A stretch of 64,000 nt of DNA, taken from positions 1,302,001 to 1,366,000 of the forward strand of contig NZ_VTOW01000001.1 in NCBI RefSeq assembly GCF_012184425.1, given 5' to 3'. The notes under the pieces were generated by a model, which saw only the letters and a list, made by a program, of their open reading frames with translations, had not been told where the DNA came from and did no database searches. This DNA is from Candidatus Manganitrophus noduliformans (GTDB lineage: Bacteria; Nitrospirota; Nitrospiria; SBBL01; Manganitrophaceae). Both the position numbers and the translations under genes were made by a program. Positions 25,545 through 33,238 of the stretch are shown in pieces; within the stretch, counting starts at the first letter, position 1; each line of letters opens with the position of its first letter.

Positions 25545-26687
25545 ATGTTTCTCTTTGATGAGGAGGAACAAGAGTCAACGTCGGCGAAAATTAAGGTCGT
25601 CGGTGTCGGAGGAGGCGGTTGTAATGCGATCAACAGCATGATCCAATGCGGTCTCCAGGGGGTCGATTTCGTGGCGGCGAACACCGATATCCAAGCGCTG
25701 TACATGAATCCGGCGCCGAACAAGATCCAGCTCGGCACCAAGCTGACGCGGGGGCTGGGGGCGGGGGCGAAGCCGCAGATCGGCCGGGAGTCGGCCTTGG
25801 AAGCGGTCGATCAGATCCGGGAGGTGCTCGCCGGGGCCGATATGGTCTTTGTCACCGCCGGCATGGGGGGCGGGACCGGAACCGGCGCCGCGCCGATCAT
25901 CGCCGGCATCGCGAAAGAGATGGGGGCCCTGACGGTCGGGGTGGTGACCAAGCCGTTTCAATTCGAGGGGGCCAAGCGCTCCCATCAGGCCGAAGAGGGG
26001 GTCCATGAAATGAAGCGGGCCTGCCATACGGTCATTATCATCCCGAACCAGCGGCTCCTGAATGTCGTGGAAAAGGGGACCCCGCTCCGGGCGTCGTTCC
26101 TCGTCGTCGATGATATCCTCCGCCAGGCGGTTCAGGGGATCTCCGATCTGATCACCACCCCCGGATTGGTCAATGTCGACTTTGCCGATGTTCGGACGAT
26201 CATGTCCCACACCGGCCGGGCCGTCATGGGGATGGGGGTTTCCAAAGGGGAGAACCGGGCGATCGAAGCGGCGCAAAAAGCGATCTCCAGCCCCTTGCTG
26301 GAGGACAGCTCCATCGAGGGGGCGCGGGGGGTGTTGATCAACATCACCGGCGGACTCGACCTCTCGCTCGGCGAGGTCGATGAAGCCTCGTCCATTATTC
26401 AAAAGACGGTCGATCCCGATGCGAACATCATCTTCGGATCGGTGATCTCCGAGTCGTTGACCGACGAGATTAAGGTGACCGTCATCGCGACAGGGTTTGA
26501 AGAGAATGAACGTCACGAAGAGCCGGTCGATGGAGAGAGCCGGCCGGCCAAACGGTCGCCCCAGAAGAGCCTCGATCGGACCGGTTACCTGAGAAAGGTG
26601 GTTCGTGAAGGGGGCAAAGAGGTCATCCGCATGGAAGGGGATGACGAATGGGATGTGCCGACATTCTTAAGAAAGCAGGCGGATTAG
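25545..26687 (+). CDS. ftsZ: Cell-division tubulin homologue FtsZ
   Basis: The 380-residue GTPase has [16 protein letters not shown], tubulin signature [13 protein letters not shown] and the T7-loop [11 protein letters not shown]. The flexible linker is only about 40 residues, and the C-terminal peptide [11 protein letters not shown] is the docking site for FtsA and other partners. It forms the cytokinetic ring. AGGGAGG precedes the ATG. Confidence 0.97.
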   Translation: MFLFDEEEQESTSAKIKVVGVGGGGCNAINSMIQCGLQGVDFVAANTDIQALYMNPAPNKIQLGTKLTRGLGAGAKPQIGRESALEAVDQIREVLAGADMVFVTAGMGGGTGTGAAPIIAGIAKEMGALTVGVVTKPFQFEGAKRSHQAEEGVHEMKRACHTVIIIPNQRLLNVVEKGTPLRASFLVVDDILRQAVQGISDLITTPGLVNVDFADVRTIMSHTGRAVMGMGVSKGENRAIEAAQKAISSPLLEDSSIEGARGVLINITGGLDLSLGEVDEASSIIQKTVDPDANIIFGSVISESLTDEIKVTVIATGFEENERHEEPVDGESRPAKRSPQKSLDRTGYLRKVVREGGKEVIRMEGDDEWDVPTFLRKQAD

Positions 26688-26718
26688 AACCCTTCTACCA
26701 ACAGGAGGCACGGACGCC

Positions 26719-27480
26719 ATGGAGATCCTGACACAGATGCAGCCGTATCAGTGGGTTCAGAACAGCGGACAAGGGTATATCGTCCTTCCCCGGCTCAGCG
26801 CGCCGGGGGTTTTCCATTTCTTCGGGACCCGTCTTCTCTCCGAGAGCGCGCTTTATGAGACCGGACCGGGCAAGCCGGCAAAGGCAATCCGCGTCCGTCA
26901 GGTTCATGGGGATCGGATCTGGCCGGTCACCGAAGCGGACGCGGGAAGGGGGGAGGGCCCGGAAACGCGGTTGATCGGCGATGCATTGGCAACCGATCGT
27001 TCGCATTTGCTGATCACCGTGTCGACGGCCGATTGCGTGCCGGTCCTCCTCTTCGATCCGGTCCAGAGGGCGGTCTCCGCGATTCATGCCGGGTGGCGGG
27101 GGACCTCCTTGAACATTTCGGGGAAAGCAGTTCGTGAGATGGCCTCACGGTACGGTTCGGAACCGAGCGCGCTTCTCGCCGGCATCGGTCCCTGCATCGG
27201 CCCCTGCTGCTATGAGGTGGGGGAAGATGTTTGGGGGGAACTCGAGAGAAAATATTCTCCCGGCCCGGAAGTGGTGATCCATGAAAGAGAGGGAAAGGCG
27301 AAGCTGGATCTGGCCCGATTAAATGCGCTGCAACTCGCCGAGGCGGGTCTCAATCCGGACAAGATCGCCTTTTCCGGCCTCTGTACCTCTTGTCTTCCCG
27401 GTCTGTTCTATTCTTTTCGTCGGGATAAAAAGAGAGTGGGGAACATGACCAGCGGGATTATGCTGATTGATGGCGCTTAA
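26719..27480 (+). CDS. pgeF: Peptidoglycan editing factor / YfiH-family protein
   Basis: The 253-residue protein has the family metal-site residues in VRQVHGDRIW, STADCVPVLLF, SAIHAGWRGT and GIGPCIGPCCYEVG. The family was first described as laccase-like. In E. coli the protein removes wrongly incorporated residues from UDP-MurNAc-dipeptide, and purine nucleosidase activity is also reported for homologues. Position just after ftsZ is common in Gram-negative dcw clusters and suits a wall-precursor role. Confidence 0.9.
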   Translation: MEILTQMQPYQWVQNSGQGYIVLPRLSAPGVFHFFGTRLLSESALYETGPGKPAKAIRVRQVHGDRIWPVTEADAGRGEGPETRLIGDALATDRSHLLITVSTADCVPVLLFDPVQRAVSAIHAGWRGTSLNISGKAVREMASRYGSEPSALLAGIGPCIGPCCYEVGEDVWGELERKYSPGPEVVIHEREGKAKLDLARLNALQLAEAGLNPDKIAFSGLCTSCLPGLFYSFRRDKKRVGNMTSGIMLIDGA

Positions 27481-27500
27481 TCGCGGAGGAAAACGGTCTC

Positions 27501-28193
27501 ATGGGAGAGATTGCCCGGGCCGTTGAACGGATCTCGGCGAGGATCCGGGAGGCGGCGCGCCGATGCGGCCGAAATCCGGAGGAAATTACGCTGGTTGCGG
27601 CGTCGAAGGGGGTTGGCCTCGATCGGGTCCGGGAGGCGGCGGAAGCGGGAATTCAAATCTTCGGCGAGAACCGGGTTCAGGAGGCCCGCGCCAAGTTTCT
27701 GGAGAGTCGATTTCTTGAAGAGAACAAATCGGCCGCGGTCCATCTGATCGGTCCGCTTCAGACGAATAAAGTCAAGCAGGCGGTCGGGTTTTTCTCTCTG
27801 ATCCACTCTATCGATTCGGTTCGTCTGGCCGAAAAGGTGGCGCAGGAGGCGGAGAAGCGGCGGATCACCCAGCCGGTATTGATCGAGGTGAACGTCGGGG
27901 AAGAGACGACCAAACGGGGGATTTCGATCAAAGAAGCGCCGGCACTGATCGCGCAGGTTCGAAAGCTCGCCCCGCTTTCATTGAAAGGATTGATGACCCT
28001 CCCCCCCCCGACCCCCGAGCCGGAGGGGGCGCGTCCCTATTTTTCGATGCTGCGTCGGTTGGGAGAAGATCTCGGGTTGAACCGCTTCTCGATGGGGATG
28101 TCGGCCGATTTCGAGGTGGCCGTTGAAGAAGGAGCGACCTGGGTCCGCATCGGAACGGCGATTTTTGGGGAAAGAAAAAAAGAACAAAAATAA
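27501..28193 (+). CDS. yggS: PLP homeostasis protein YggS/YlmE
   Basis: A 230-residue single-domain fold-type III PLP-binding protein. The PLP lysine lies in VAASKGVGLD, followed by FGENRVQEA, VHLIGPLQTNK and the C-terminal SMGMSADFEVAVEEGATWVR. It buffers pyridoxal phosphate and has no known catalytic role. It usually sits between pgeF and proC, as here. A CCCCCCCCC run occurs at about 28003-28012 within the gene and could be a slippage site. Confidence 0.93.
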   Translation: MGEIARAVERISARIREAARRCGRNPEEITLVAASKGVGLDRVREAAEAGIQIFGENRVQEARAKFLESRFLEENKSAAVHLIGPLQTNKVKQAVGFFSLIHSIDSVRLAEKVAQEAEKRRITQPVLIEVNVGEETTKRGISIKEAPALIAQVRKLAPLSLKGLMTLPPPTPEPEGARPYFSMLRRLGEDLGLNRFSMGMSADFEVAVEEGATWVRIGTAIFGERKKEQK

Positions 28194-28227
28194 TAAGACC
28201 TATTAGGACGGATAGGACGTATAATCT

Positions 28228-29058
28228 GTGAAAAAACAGACTGCGAAACTGCCGACCCGCCTCTCCTTTCTCGGATCGGGGAACATGGCGGAGGCGATCA
28301 TGAAGGGGGTGCTCGCCGCCGGGTTGTTTAAGGCGGGCGACCTCCTCGCTTCGGATACCTCCGAGGCGAGGCTGAAGTCCATTCATCAAAAATACGGCAT
28401 TCGCACCACTCGGAATAATCGGGAAGCGGTGCGCGAAGGGGATCTGGTGATCCTCGGGGTGAAACCGCTCGGGGTCGACGGGGTCTTGGCCGAAGTCAAA
28501 TCGGAGCTGAAAGAGAAGGTCCTCGTCTCGGTCGCCGCCGGCGTTCCCCTCGCCCGATTGGCCGCCGGCCTGGAGCGGGAGGCGAAGATCATCCGCGCCA
28601 TGCCGAATGCGCCGGCGCTGGTCCAGGCGGGGGCGACGGTGCTGGCGCCGGGAAAAGGAGTGGAGCAAGAAACCCTCGATCTGGTCCTTCAGATTTTTGA
28701 TTCGATCGGAAAAAGCTGGATTCTCGAAGAGCGCTACCTCGATGCGGTGACCGGCCTTTCCGGAAGCGGGCCGGCCTTTGTTTTTGTGATGATCGAGGCG
28801 ATGGCCGACGGCGGGGTAAAGAGCGGGCTGAGCCGCGAAGTGGCCCTTGCCCTGGCGGTGCAGACGGTTCTCGGAGCCGCGCAGATGGCGCTCCAGACGG
28901 GGGATCATCCCGCCCGGTTGAAAGACTTTGTCGCCTCTCCCGGAGGAACGACGATCGCCGGACTTCATAAACTTGAAGAAGGAAAGGTCCGGTCGGCGTT
29001 TATTTCTGCCGTGGAGGCGGCGACGCGGCGGTCCGAAGAGTTGGGAAAGACAAAATAA
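28228..29058 (+). CDS. proC: Pyrroline-5-carboxylate reductase
   Basis: A 276-residue enzyme with the NAD(P) loop FLGSGNMAEAIMKG, the catalytic-domain signature SGSGPAFVFVMIEAMADGG and SPGGTTIAGLHKLEEG. It carries out the last step of proline synthesis. The GTG start 28228 follows an A-rich leader without a strong ribosome site, so the start is less certain. Placement after yggS is typical of this cluster end. Confidence 0.95.
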   Translation: MKKQTAKLPTRLSFLGSGNMAEAIMKGVLAAGLFKAGDLLASDTSEARLKSIHQKYGIRTTRNNREAVREGDLVILGVKPLGVDGVLAEVKSELKEKVLVSVAAGVPLARLAAGLEREAKIIRAMPNAPALVQAGATVLAPGKGVEQETLDLVLQIFDSIGKSWILEERYLDAVTGLSGSGPAFVFVMIEAMADGGVKSGLSREVALALAVQTVLGAAQMALQTGDHPARLKDFVASPGGTTIAGLHKLEEGKVRSAFISAVEAATRRSEELGKTK

Positions 29059-29188
29059 AGAATTCGCGTCCGTTGGTAAGAGCGACAAAAAAAGATGGCC
29101 TCAATCCCGCATTGAAAGTGGTATAGTATTTTTTATCGCAGGCCATCGAAAAAAAGGTTGCTCCAATCGGAATCGATGAGGAGAGATC

Positions 29189-29488
29189 ATGTTCATTGCG
29201 GCAAACTTCGTCTCGGCGCTTGCGACGATTCTCAATTATGTCCTGGAAATCTATACCTGGGTCATCATCATTCGGGCGTTGATTTCCTGGGTGAACCCGG
29301 ACCCTTATAACCCGATCGTCCAGTTTCTTTATAAAATTACGGAGCCGGTCCTCTATCCGCTTCGAAAACTGATGCGGACCTACAGCACCGGAATCGACCT
29401 CTCCCCGCTGGTGGCGATCTTGATAATCATGTTTTTAAGGCAATTCCTGGTCAGCTCCCTGTTTGAATTGGCCAGACAATTGAGATAG
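29189..29488 (+). CDS. YggT-family membrane protein
   Basis: A 99-residue integral membrane protein with two hydrophobic segments flanking the conserved loop SWVNPDPYNPIVQFLYKITEP and a second hydrophobic stretch ending in FLRQFLVSSLF. The family is linked to division-cluster ends, osmotic response and, in cyanobacteria and chloroplasts, cytochrome or nucleoid functions. Exact role is unknown. The preceding 130-base gap contains a GATGGCC/GGCCATC inverted repeat around a T-rich stretch. Confidence 0.88.
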   Translation: MFIAANFVSALATILNYVLEIYTWVIIIRALISWVNPDPYNPIVQFLYKITEPVLYPLRKLMRTYSTGIDLSPLVAILIIMFLRQFLVSSLFELARQLR

Positions 29489-29498
29489 TGAGGTGAAT

Positions 29499-29978
29499 AT
29501 GAGATGGACGCCGATCGATATCCGCCAAATGACCTTTTCCACCGGTTTCCGGGGGTATGCTCAGAACGAGATCGACGCTTTTCTGGAAAATCTGGCGAGT
29601 GAAATCGAAGAGATCCTGAAAGAGAATGCCGACCTCCGGGAACGGATCGAAGATCAGGGACAAACGATCGCCGAGTTGAAGAAGACCGAGGGGGCGCTGA
29701 CGAACACCTTGCTAATGGCCCAGAAGGCGATCGAGGAGATGAAGCGGAGCGCGCAGAAGGAAGGGGATCTCATTATCCGCCAGGCCGAGCTGCGGGCGGA
29801 GGAGATTACCCGGTCGGCCATGAAAGAGGTGAGCCAGGTCCAGGGAGAGATCCTGAACCTGAAACGGCAGCGCGATTTTTTTGTTGAGAAGATTCGATCT
29901 TTGATGCAGAATCTCGAAAAGACAATTCAATGGGAAGATGAAAAAGCGAATCAGAGGGAAGAAGAGGCCTCCCTTTAA
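29499..29978 (+). CDS. divIVA: DivIVA-domain protein
   Basis: The start is placed at ATG 29499, giving 159 residues; a GTG two codons earlier is possible. The N-terminal ~35 residues (TPIDIRQMTFSTGFRGYAQN) are the DivIVA membrane-curvature domain, and the rest is a long parallel coiled coil (AQKAIEEMKRSAQKEGDLII). DivIVA marks poles and septa, mostly in Gram-positive bacteria, but also occurs at the end of dcw clusters in Nitrospirota and deltaproteobacterial relatives. An acidic C-terminal tail follows. Confidence 0.9.
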   Translation: MRWTPIDIRQMTFSTGFRGYAQNEIDAFLENLASEIEEILKENADLRERIEDQGQTIAELKKTEGALTNTLLMAQKAIEEMKRSAQKEGDLIIRQAELRAEEITRSAMKEVSQVQGEILNLKRQRDFFVEKIRSLMQNLEKTIQWEDEKANQREEEASL

Positions 29979-30131
29979 CAAGCGAGCAGCCGACGGTTCG
30001 GTCGTGCCGCCCGAGTATCTCTTAATCGGGAGGACCGCCATAAGCGCTGTTTTAATCGGTTAAGTTGAAAAGAGAGTTTCGGTTCGGACGGATGGAATTT
30101 CATCCACCTTCACCTTTGCACAGGAGGAGAG

Positions 30132-30416
30132 ATGAGTTACTACGTCTATATCACGCAAGTCGATCACTGTTTTATCGCCGACGTTCCCGCCCTACCGGGG
30201 TGCCGCACTTTCGGACGGAGCGAGGCCGAGGTTCTGGAAAATATCCGGGATGTGGTTCGAGGGTACCTTCAAAGCCTGCGGAAGAAAAACCGCGCGGCGC
30301 CGAAGGTAAAGGTCGTCAAGCTTTCCGAGCAGGTGCCTTCTTTCCCTCGCGGCGCATCGGGCCGTTCGATGGTGAACGTCTCTTCCAAAAATGGAATCGC
30401 CGTTCCGCCCCTATAA
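30132..30416 (+). CDS. Solitary HicB-like protein
   Basis: The 94-residue protein begins YYVYITQVDHCFIADVPALPGC, then FGRSEAEVLENIRDVVRGYL, the partial RNase-H-like fold of HicB antitoxins. AGGAGGAGAG precedes the ATG. No hicA toxin gene is visible on either side, and no ribbon-helix-helix domain follows, so it is probably an orphan used outside toxin-antitoxin control. Its last 26 bases overlap the DUF167 gene. Confidence 0.75.
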   Translation: MSYYVYITQVDHCFIADVPALPGCRTFGRSEAEVLENIRDVVRGYLQSLRKKNRAAPKVKVVKLSEQVPSFPRGASGRSMVNVSSKNGIAVPPL

Positions 30417-30699
30417 ATCGGGCGCGCTCCTCCATCTGCGCGTGACGCCGAATGCATCCCGGGACAGCATCGAAGGTTGCGTCATGGGAATGCTTCGGCT
30501 AAAATTAAGGGCGATCCCGGCCGAGGGGACCGCGAATGCGGCCTGCATCCGATATTTATCTAAGTTGTTTTCTCTTCCGAAATCCCGGCTTGAAATCGTC
30601 CGTGGGGAGAAATTCCGAGAAAAATGGATATGGTTTAAAGAGGTCGATCAGTCGGTTCTGAATCAACAGCTCGATAAAATCTTGCAAGCGGCGGAGTAA
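30391..30699 (+). CDS. DUF167/YggU-family protein
   Basis: A 102-residue small alpha/beta protein with the family pattern LHLRVTPNASRDSIEG and IPAEGTANAACIRYLSKLF. YggU-type genes often follow yggT and divIVA. The molecular function is unknown. The start lies within the HicB-like gene in another frame, and the stop is two bases before the PBP-like gene. Confidence 0.9.
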   Translation: MESPFRPYKSGALLHLRVTPNASRDSIEGCVMGMLRLKLRAIPAEGTANAACIRYLSKLFSLPKSRLEIVRGEKFREKWIWFKEVDQSVLNQQLDKILQAAE

Positions 30700-30701
30700 A
30701 C

Positions 30702-31943
30702 GTGGGGGTTGAAGGGCGTCGGTGGGGTTGGGTGACAGGCTTGATTGTGTTCGGCCTCGTCTTTATCTTTTCCGTGGAAAGCGGGGTGTTGGGAGATCTG
30801 ACGGAAGATCCGCTACGGGAGACCCCCCTCGCGCTGGTGGAAGACGGAATCCGAATCCGGGGCGAGCTTCCTCCGTTTGACCATACCGAGGAGGAAAAGT
30901 ATGTCTCGCGCTTCGAGAATGGGGTGACCGCCGTCTACACCCTTGATCCCGACCTTCAAACGGCGATGGAACGCTACTTCAAGCGATACCGGGTTCCCTA
31001 TGGTGTTTTTGTCGCGATGGATCCGAAGAGCGGGAAGGTCCTCGCCTCCGTGGAATATTCTTCCATCGATCCCGACGCCGACCGCCTTGCCCTTCGTGCG
31101 ACCTATCCCGCCGCGTCGATTTTTAAATTGGTGACCGGCGCGGCCGCCCTGGAGGAAGGGAAAGCGCGGCCCGAAACCGAGATCGCCTTTCACGGCGGGC
31201 TCTACCGGCTGGGGCCGAAGAACTGGGTCGACAATCCGAAACGGGACAAACAGAAGATGTCGCTGGCCGAAGCGATGGCCAAATCGAGCAACGTGGTCTT
31301 TGCGAAGACCGCCCTTCGCTGGCTCGATGTGCCGACCCTTCTCAACTATGGAGAACGGTTTCAATTTAATCGCCCGATTCCATTCGAGCTTCCTGTCCAG
31401 GTGAGCCGGATGGAGATCGACGACAGCGAGCGGGGATTGGCGATGTCGGCCGCCGGGTTCGGCGACGTGGGGCTTTCTCCGCTTCATGGGGCGCTGATCG
31501 GCGCGGCCATCGCGAACGGCGGCGTGATGATGTCCCCCTGCATGATCGATCATGTTCTTGACGTCGATGGAAAAACGCTCTACGAGTGCAAGCCGTCGGT
31601 CTTCGCCACGGTGATCGCCCCTGAGACGGCGGCGTCGCTCCGGGAAATGATGGCGATGGCCGTCATCAAAGGAACTTCCCGGAAGGCGTTTCGAATGAAG
31701 CGGCGGGAGGTCAGCCTTCGAGGGATCACGATCGGCGGAAAGACCGGCTCCCTCACCGGGGATGATCCTCCCGGAAAATACAGTTGGTTCATCGGGATGG
31801 CTCCCATTGAAGATCCCGAAATCGCCGTGGCCGCCATGATCATCAATCAGCCCAAATGGCACATCAAGGCCTCCCAGGCCGCCAACGCGGGGCTCACCGC
31901 CTACTTCCGGTCCGAAAACCTTCGTAAGATCGACAATCCGTAA
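30702..31943 (+). CDS. Short class B PBP-like transpeptidase
   Basis: The 413-residue protein has one N-terminal membrane segment (~7-27) and then only ~70 residues before the transpeptidase domain. Active-site motifs are S-x-x-K near 138 (ASIFK), SSN near 194 (KSSNVVF) and KTG near 345 (GGKTGS). The usual class B dimerisation domain with an RG-x-I-x-DR-x-G opening is missing. It could be a peptidoglycan transpeptidase with a special role or a non-classical acyl-serine enzyme. It is the third PBP-type transpeptidase in the window, after FtsI and MrdA. Confidence 0.85.
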   Translation: MGVEGRRWGWVTGLIVFGLVFIFSVESGVLGDLTEDPLRETPLALVEDGIRIRGELPPFDHTEEEKYVSRFENGVTAVYTLDPDLQTAMERYFKRYRVPYGVFVAMDPKSGKVLASVEYSSIDPDADRLALRATYPAASIFKLVTGAAALEEGKARPETEIAFHGGLYRLGPKNWVDNPKRDKQKMSLAEAMAKSSNVVFAKTALRWLDVPTLLNYGERFQFNRPIPFELPVQVSRMEIDDSERGLAMSAAGFGDVGLSPLHGALIGAAIANGGVMMSPCMIDHVLDVDGKTLYECKPSVFATVIAPETAASLREMMAMAVIKGTSRKAFRMKRREVSLRGITIGGKTGSLTGDDPPGKYSWFIGMAPIEDPEIAVAAMIINQPKWHIKASQAANAGLTAYFRSENLRKIDNP

Positions 31944-32038
31944 ACGCCCTCTTCATCGGCCGATTGGCTCTGCGTCGGCCCCAATTCGCCGTTCTTCTCC
32001 TTGATCGGCCGTTCCCCTTTTCATTTCATAAAAAGTGC

Positions 32039-32066
32039 TTGACAGAAAAATGGCGAAGGGTGTACT
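32039..32066 (+). promoter_or_regulatory. Promoter upstream of the Fur-like box
   Basis: TTGACA (32039-32044) and TGTACT (32061-32066) with a 16-base spacer. The -35 is perfect and the -10 is weak. The palindrome at 32079-32095 follows within the expected transcribed start region. Confidence 0.55.
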
Positions 32067-32078
32067 CTTCTTCTAGTG

Positions 32079-32095
32079 TTGAGAATGATTCTCAA
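32079..32095. promoter_or_regulatory. Fur-box-like perfect palindrome
   Basis: TTGAGAATGATTCTCAA is a perfect 8-1-8 dyad, close to the inner part of the iron-regulator Fur box (GATAATGATAATCATTATC). It lies about 13 bases after the -10, where binding would block transcription. The downstream genes are the Com-like zinc ribbon and, further on, small Cys-rich and CbiX-like proteins. Confidence 0.6.
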
Positions 32096-32180
32096 TCGCA
32101 TTCCGTGCGGCTCGCGCCATCGCGATGTTCAGGCCCAAGCCCGAAGATTGGTTTAGATTCTCTTTGGGTTTATTGGGTCG

Positions 32181-32369
32181 ATGAAGAAGACTTCAAATAA
32201 GAAAGCGGACCCGAATCATCTCCGATGTCTCTGTGGAAGCCTGGTCGCCCGGATCGTGGATGGGAATTTGGAATTGAAATGCAAACGATGCAAGCGGATT
32301 CACCTTTTGCCGCTCCGGAAGTCTTCTCCGGCGTCGGGAAAAGAAACGAATAAAGGGGATGCCTTTTGA
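32181..32369 (+). CDS. Com-like zinc-ribbon protein
   Basis: A 62-residue basic protein with two Cys pairs in HLRCLCGSLVARI and LELKCKRCKRIHLL. This resembles phage Mu Com and short bacterial Com-family zinc ribbons, in which the motif binds RNA. It is the first gene after the Fur-like box. No phage genes are nearby, so it is a chromosomal orphan. The ribosome-binding site is weak. Confidence 0.7.
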   Translation: MKKTSNKKADPNHLRCLCGSLVARIVDGNLELKCKRCKRIHLLPLRKSSPASGKETNKGDAF

Positions 32370-32414
32370 GACGGTTCCGACCGGCTCGAACGTTTTTTAC
32401 GGAAAGGGAGGAAG

Positions 32415-32708
32415 ATGCAGCGTGATGAATCTCCGTTGGGAGTTTTAGATGGAAATCATTCCGATGAAAAAATCGAAATCGTCCTGATCGACGAGGCTGA
32501 TCGGAGCGGGGTGGAGATACGCCGGATGATATGGGGAAACGGAATCGGATGGTATCCTCAAAAGCGTTTTTTTATCCCGACCGGCCAGATTGGAACGGTT
32601 CAACATCTGCTTCAGCAGGCGGAACATCTCTCTCGATCCCGAAGAAAAATCACGCGCGCGGTCGGCGGTCGCGTGCTGCGGCTCGTCCCGCCGGTCCAAT
32701 CAACCTGA
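32415..32708 (+). CDS. Hypothetical protein
   Basis: A 97-residue protein preceded by a good GGGAGG site. The central part (KIEIVLIDEADRSGVEIRRM, then GWYPQKRFFIPTGQIGTVQH) looks like a small soluble alpha/beta domain. I do not recognise the family. It lies 45 bases after the Com-like gene and before a strong terminator, so it probably ends that transcript. The basic C-terminal ~20 residues look disordered. Confidence 0.6.
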   Translation: MQRDESPLGVLDGNHSDEKIEIVLIDEADRSGVEIRRMIWGNGIGWYPQKRFFIPTGQIGTVQHLLQQAEHLSRSRRKITRAVGGRVLRLVPPVQST

Positions 32709-32777
32709 TCAGAGCGCCGGCCTCCGCAGGCGTCTATTTATGTAAGAATATGCAGCGGCTCGAGGTCATTATACCCC

Positions 32778-32818
32778 ACGCCCGGAATGGAAAAATCATT
32801 CCGGGCGTTTTTGTTTTT
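32778..32818 (+). terminator. Intrinsic terminator
   Basis: ACGCCCGGAATG (32778-32789) pairs perfectly with CATTCCGGGCGT (32797-32808) around a seven-base loop and is followed by TTTTTGTTTTT. It should end the transcript that begins at the Fur-like box. Confidence 0.9.
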
Positions 32819-32868
32819 GGGGGGAGCGCGCCGGTTGATTCTCTCCGGCCGCCGTGAAGGGAGAAGAA

Positions 32869-33162
32869 ATGAGGACCCTGAAGCGGGAGACCGTCGATCG
32901 ATCGTCCGCAACCGCGCATGAGGAGATGAAGATGGGGATGGAACCGCTGTCCTGTCGAGAAGAGGCCCTGTTCTCTAACCGAGATTGCACCGTCTGGCAG
33001 TGTCGATGCGGGATCTATCATGTTCAAATTCATGCGGCCACGCTGCATCTGACGGCGGCTCAATTTGATAGGGTCGCTCGGGTTTTTAAACTGATGATGG
33101 GGAGCGCGGCGGGAGCCGGAACGCTTTCTCCGATGCCGCAGGCAGGGTTGGAGAGAAAATAA
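32869..33162 (+). CDS. Small Cys-motif protein, paralogue of 34995-35204
   Basis: Start chosen at ATG 32869, preceded by GAAGGGAGAAG, giving 97 residues. The core WQCRCGIYHVQIHAATLHL and the following AAQFDRVARVF match DRCRCDGYHVSLRNIMLHF and EEFAALADLF of the protein at 34995, so the two are members of one family flanking the CbiX-like gene. The C-x-C-x-x-Y-H-V motif could bind a metal. The family is unknown to me. The N-terminal ~30 residues are charged. Confidence 0.7.
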   Translation: MRTLKRETVDRSSATAHEEMKMGMEPLSCREEALFSNRDCTVWQCRCGIYHVQIHAATLHLTAAQFDRVARVFKLMMGSAAGAGTLSPMPQAGLERK

Positions 33163-33238
33163 AGCGGAGAGGTCGAGACAGGATCGGTCCAGCGCGGCGC
33201 TCGCGTCCTTCGAGGATCTGAAAGTAAGGAGGAGTAAA

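Noticed and set aside
30132..30416. HicAB toxin-antitoxin pair
   Set aside because: No hicA-like gene lies on either side; the protein is an orphan HicB-like domain.
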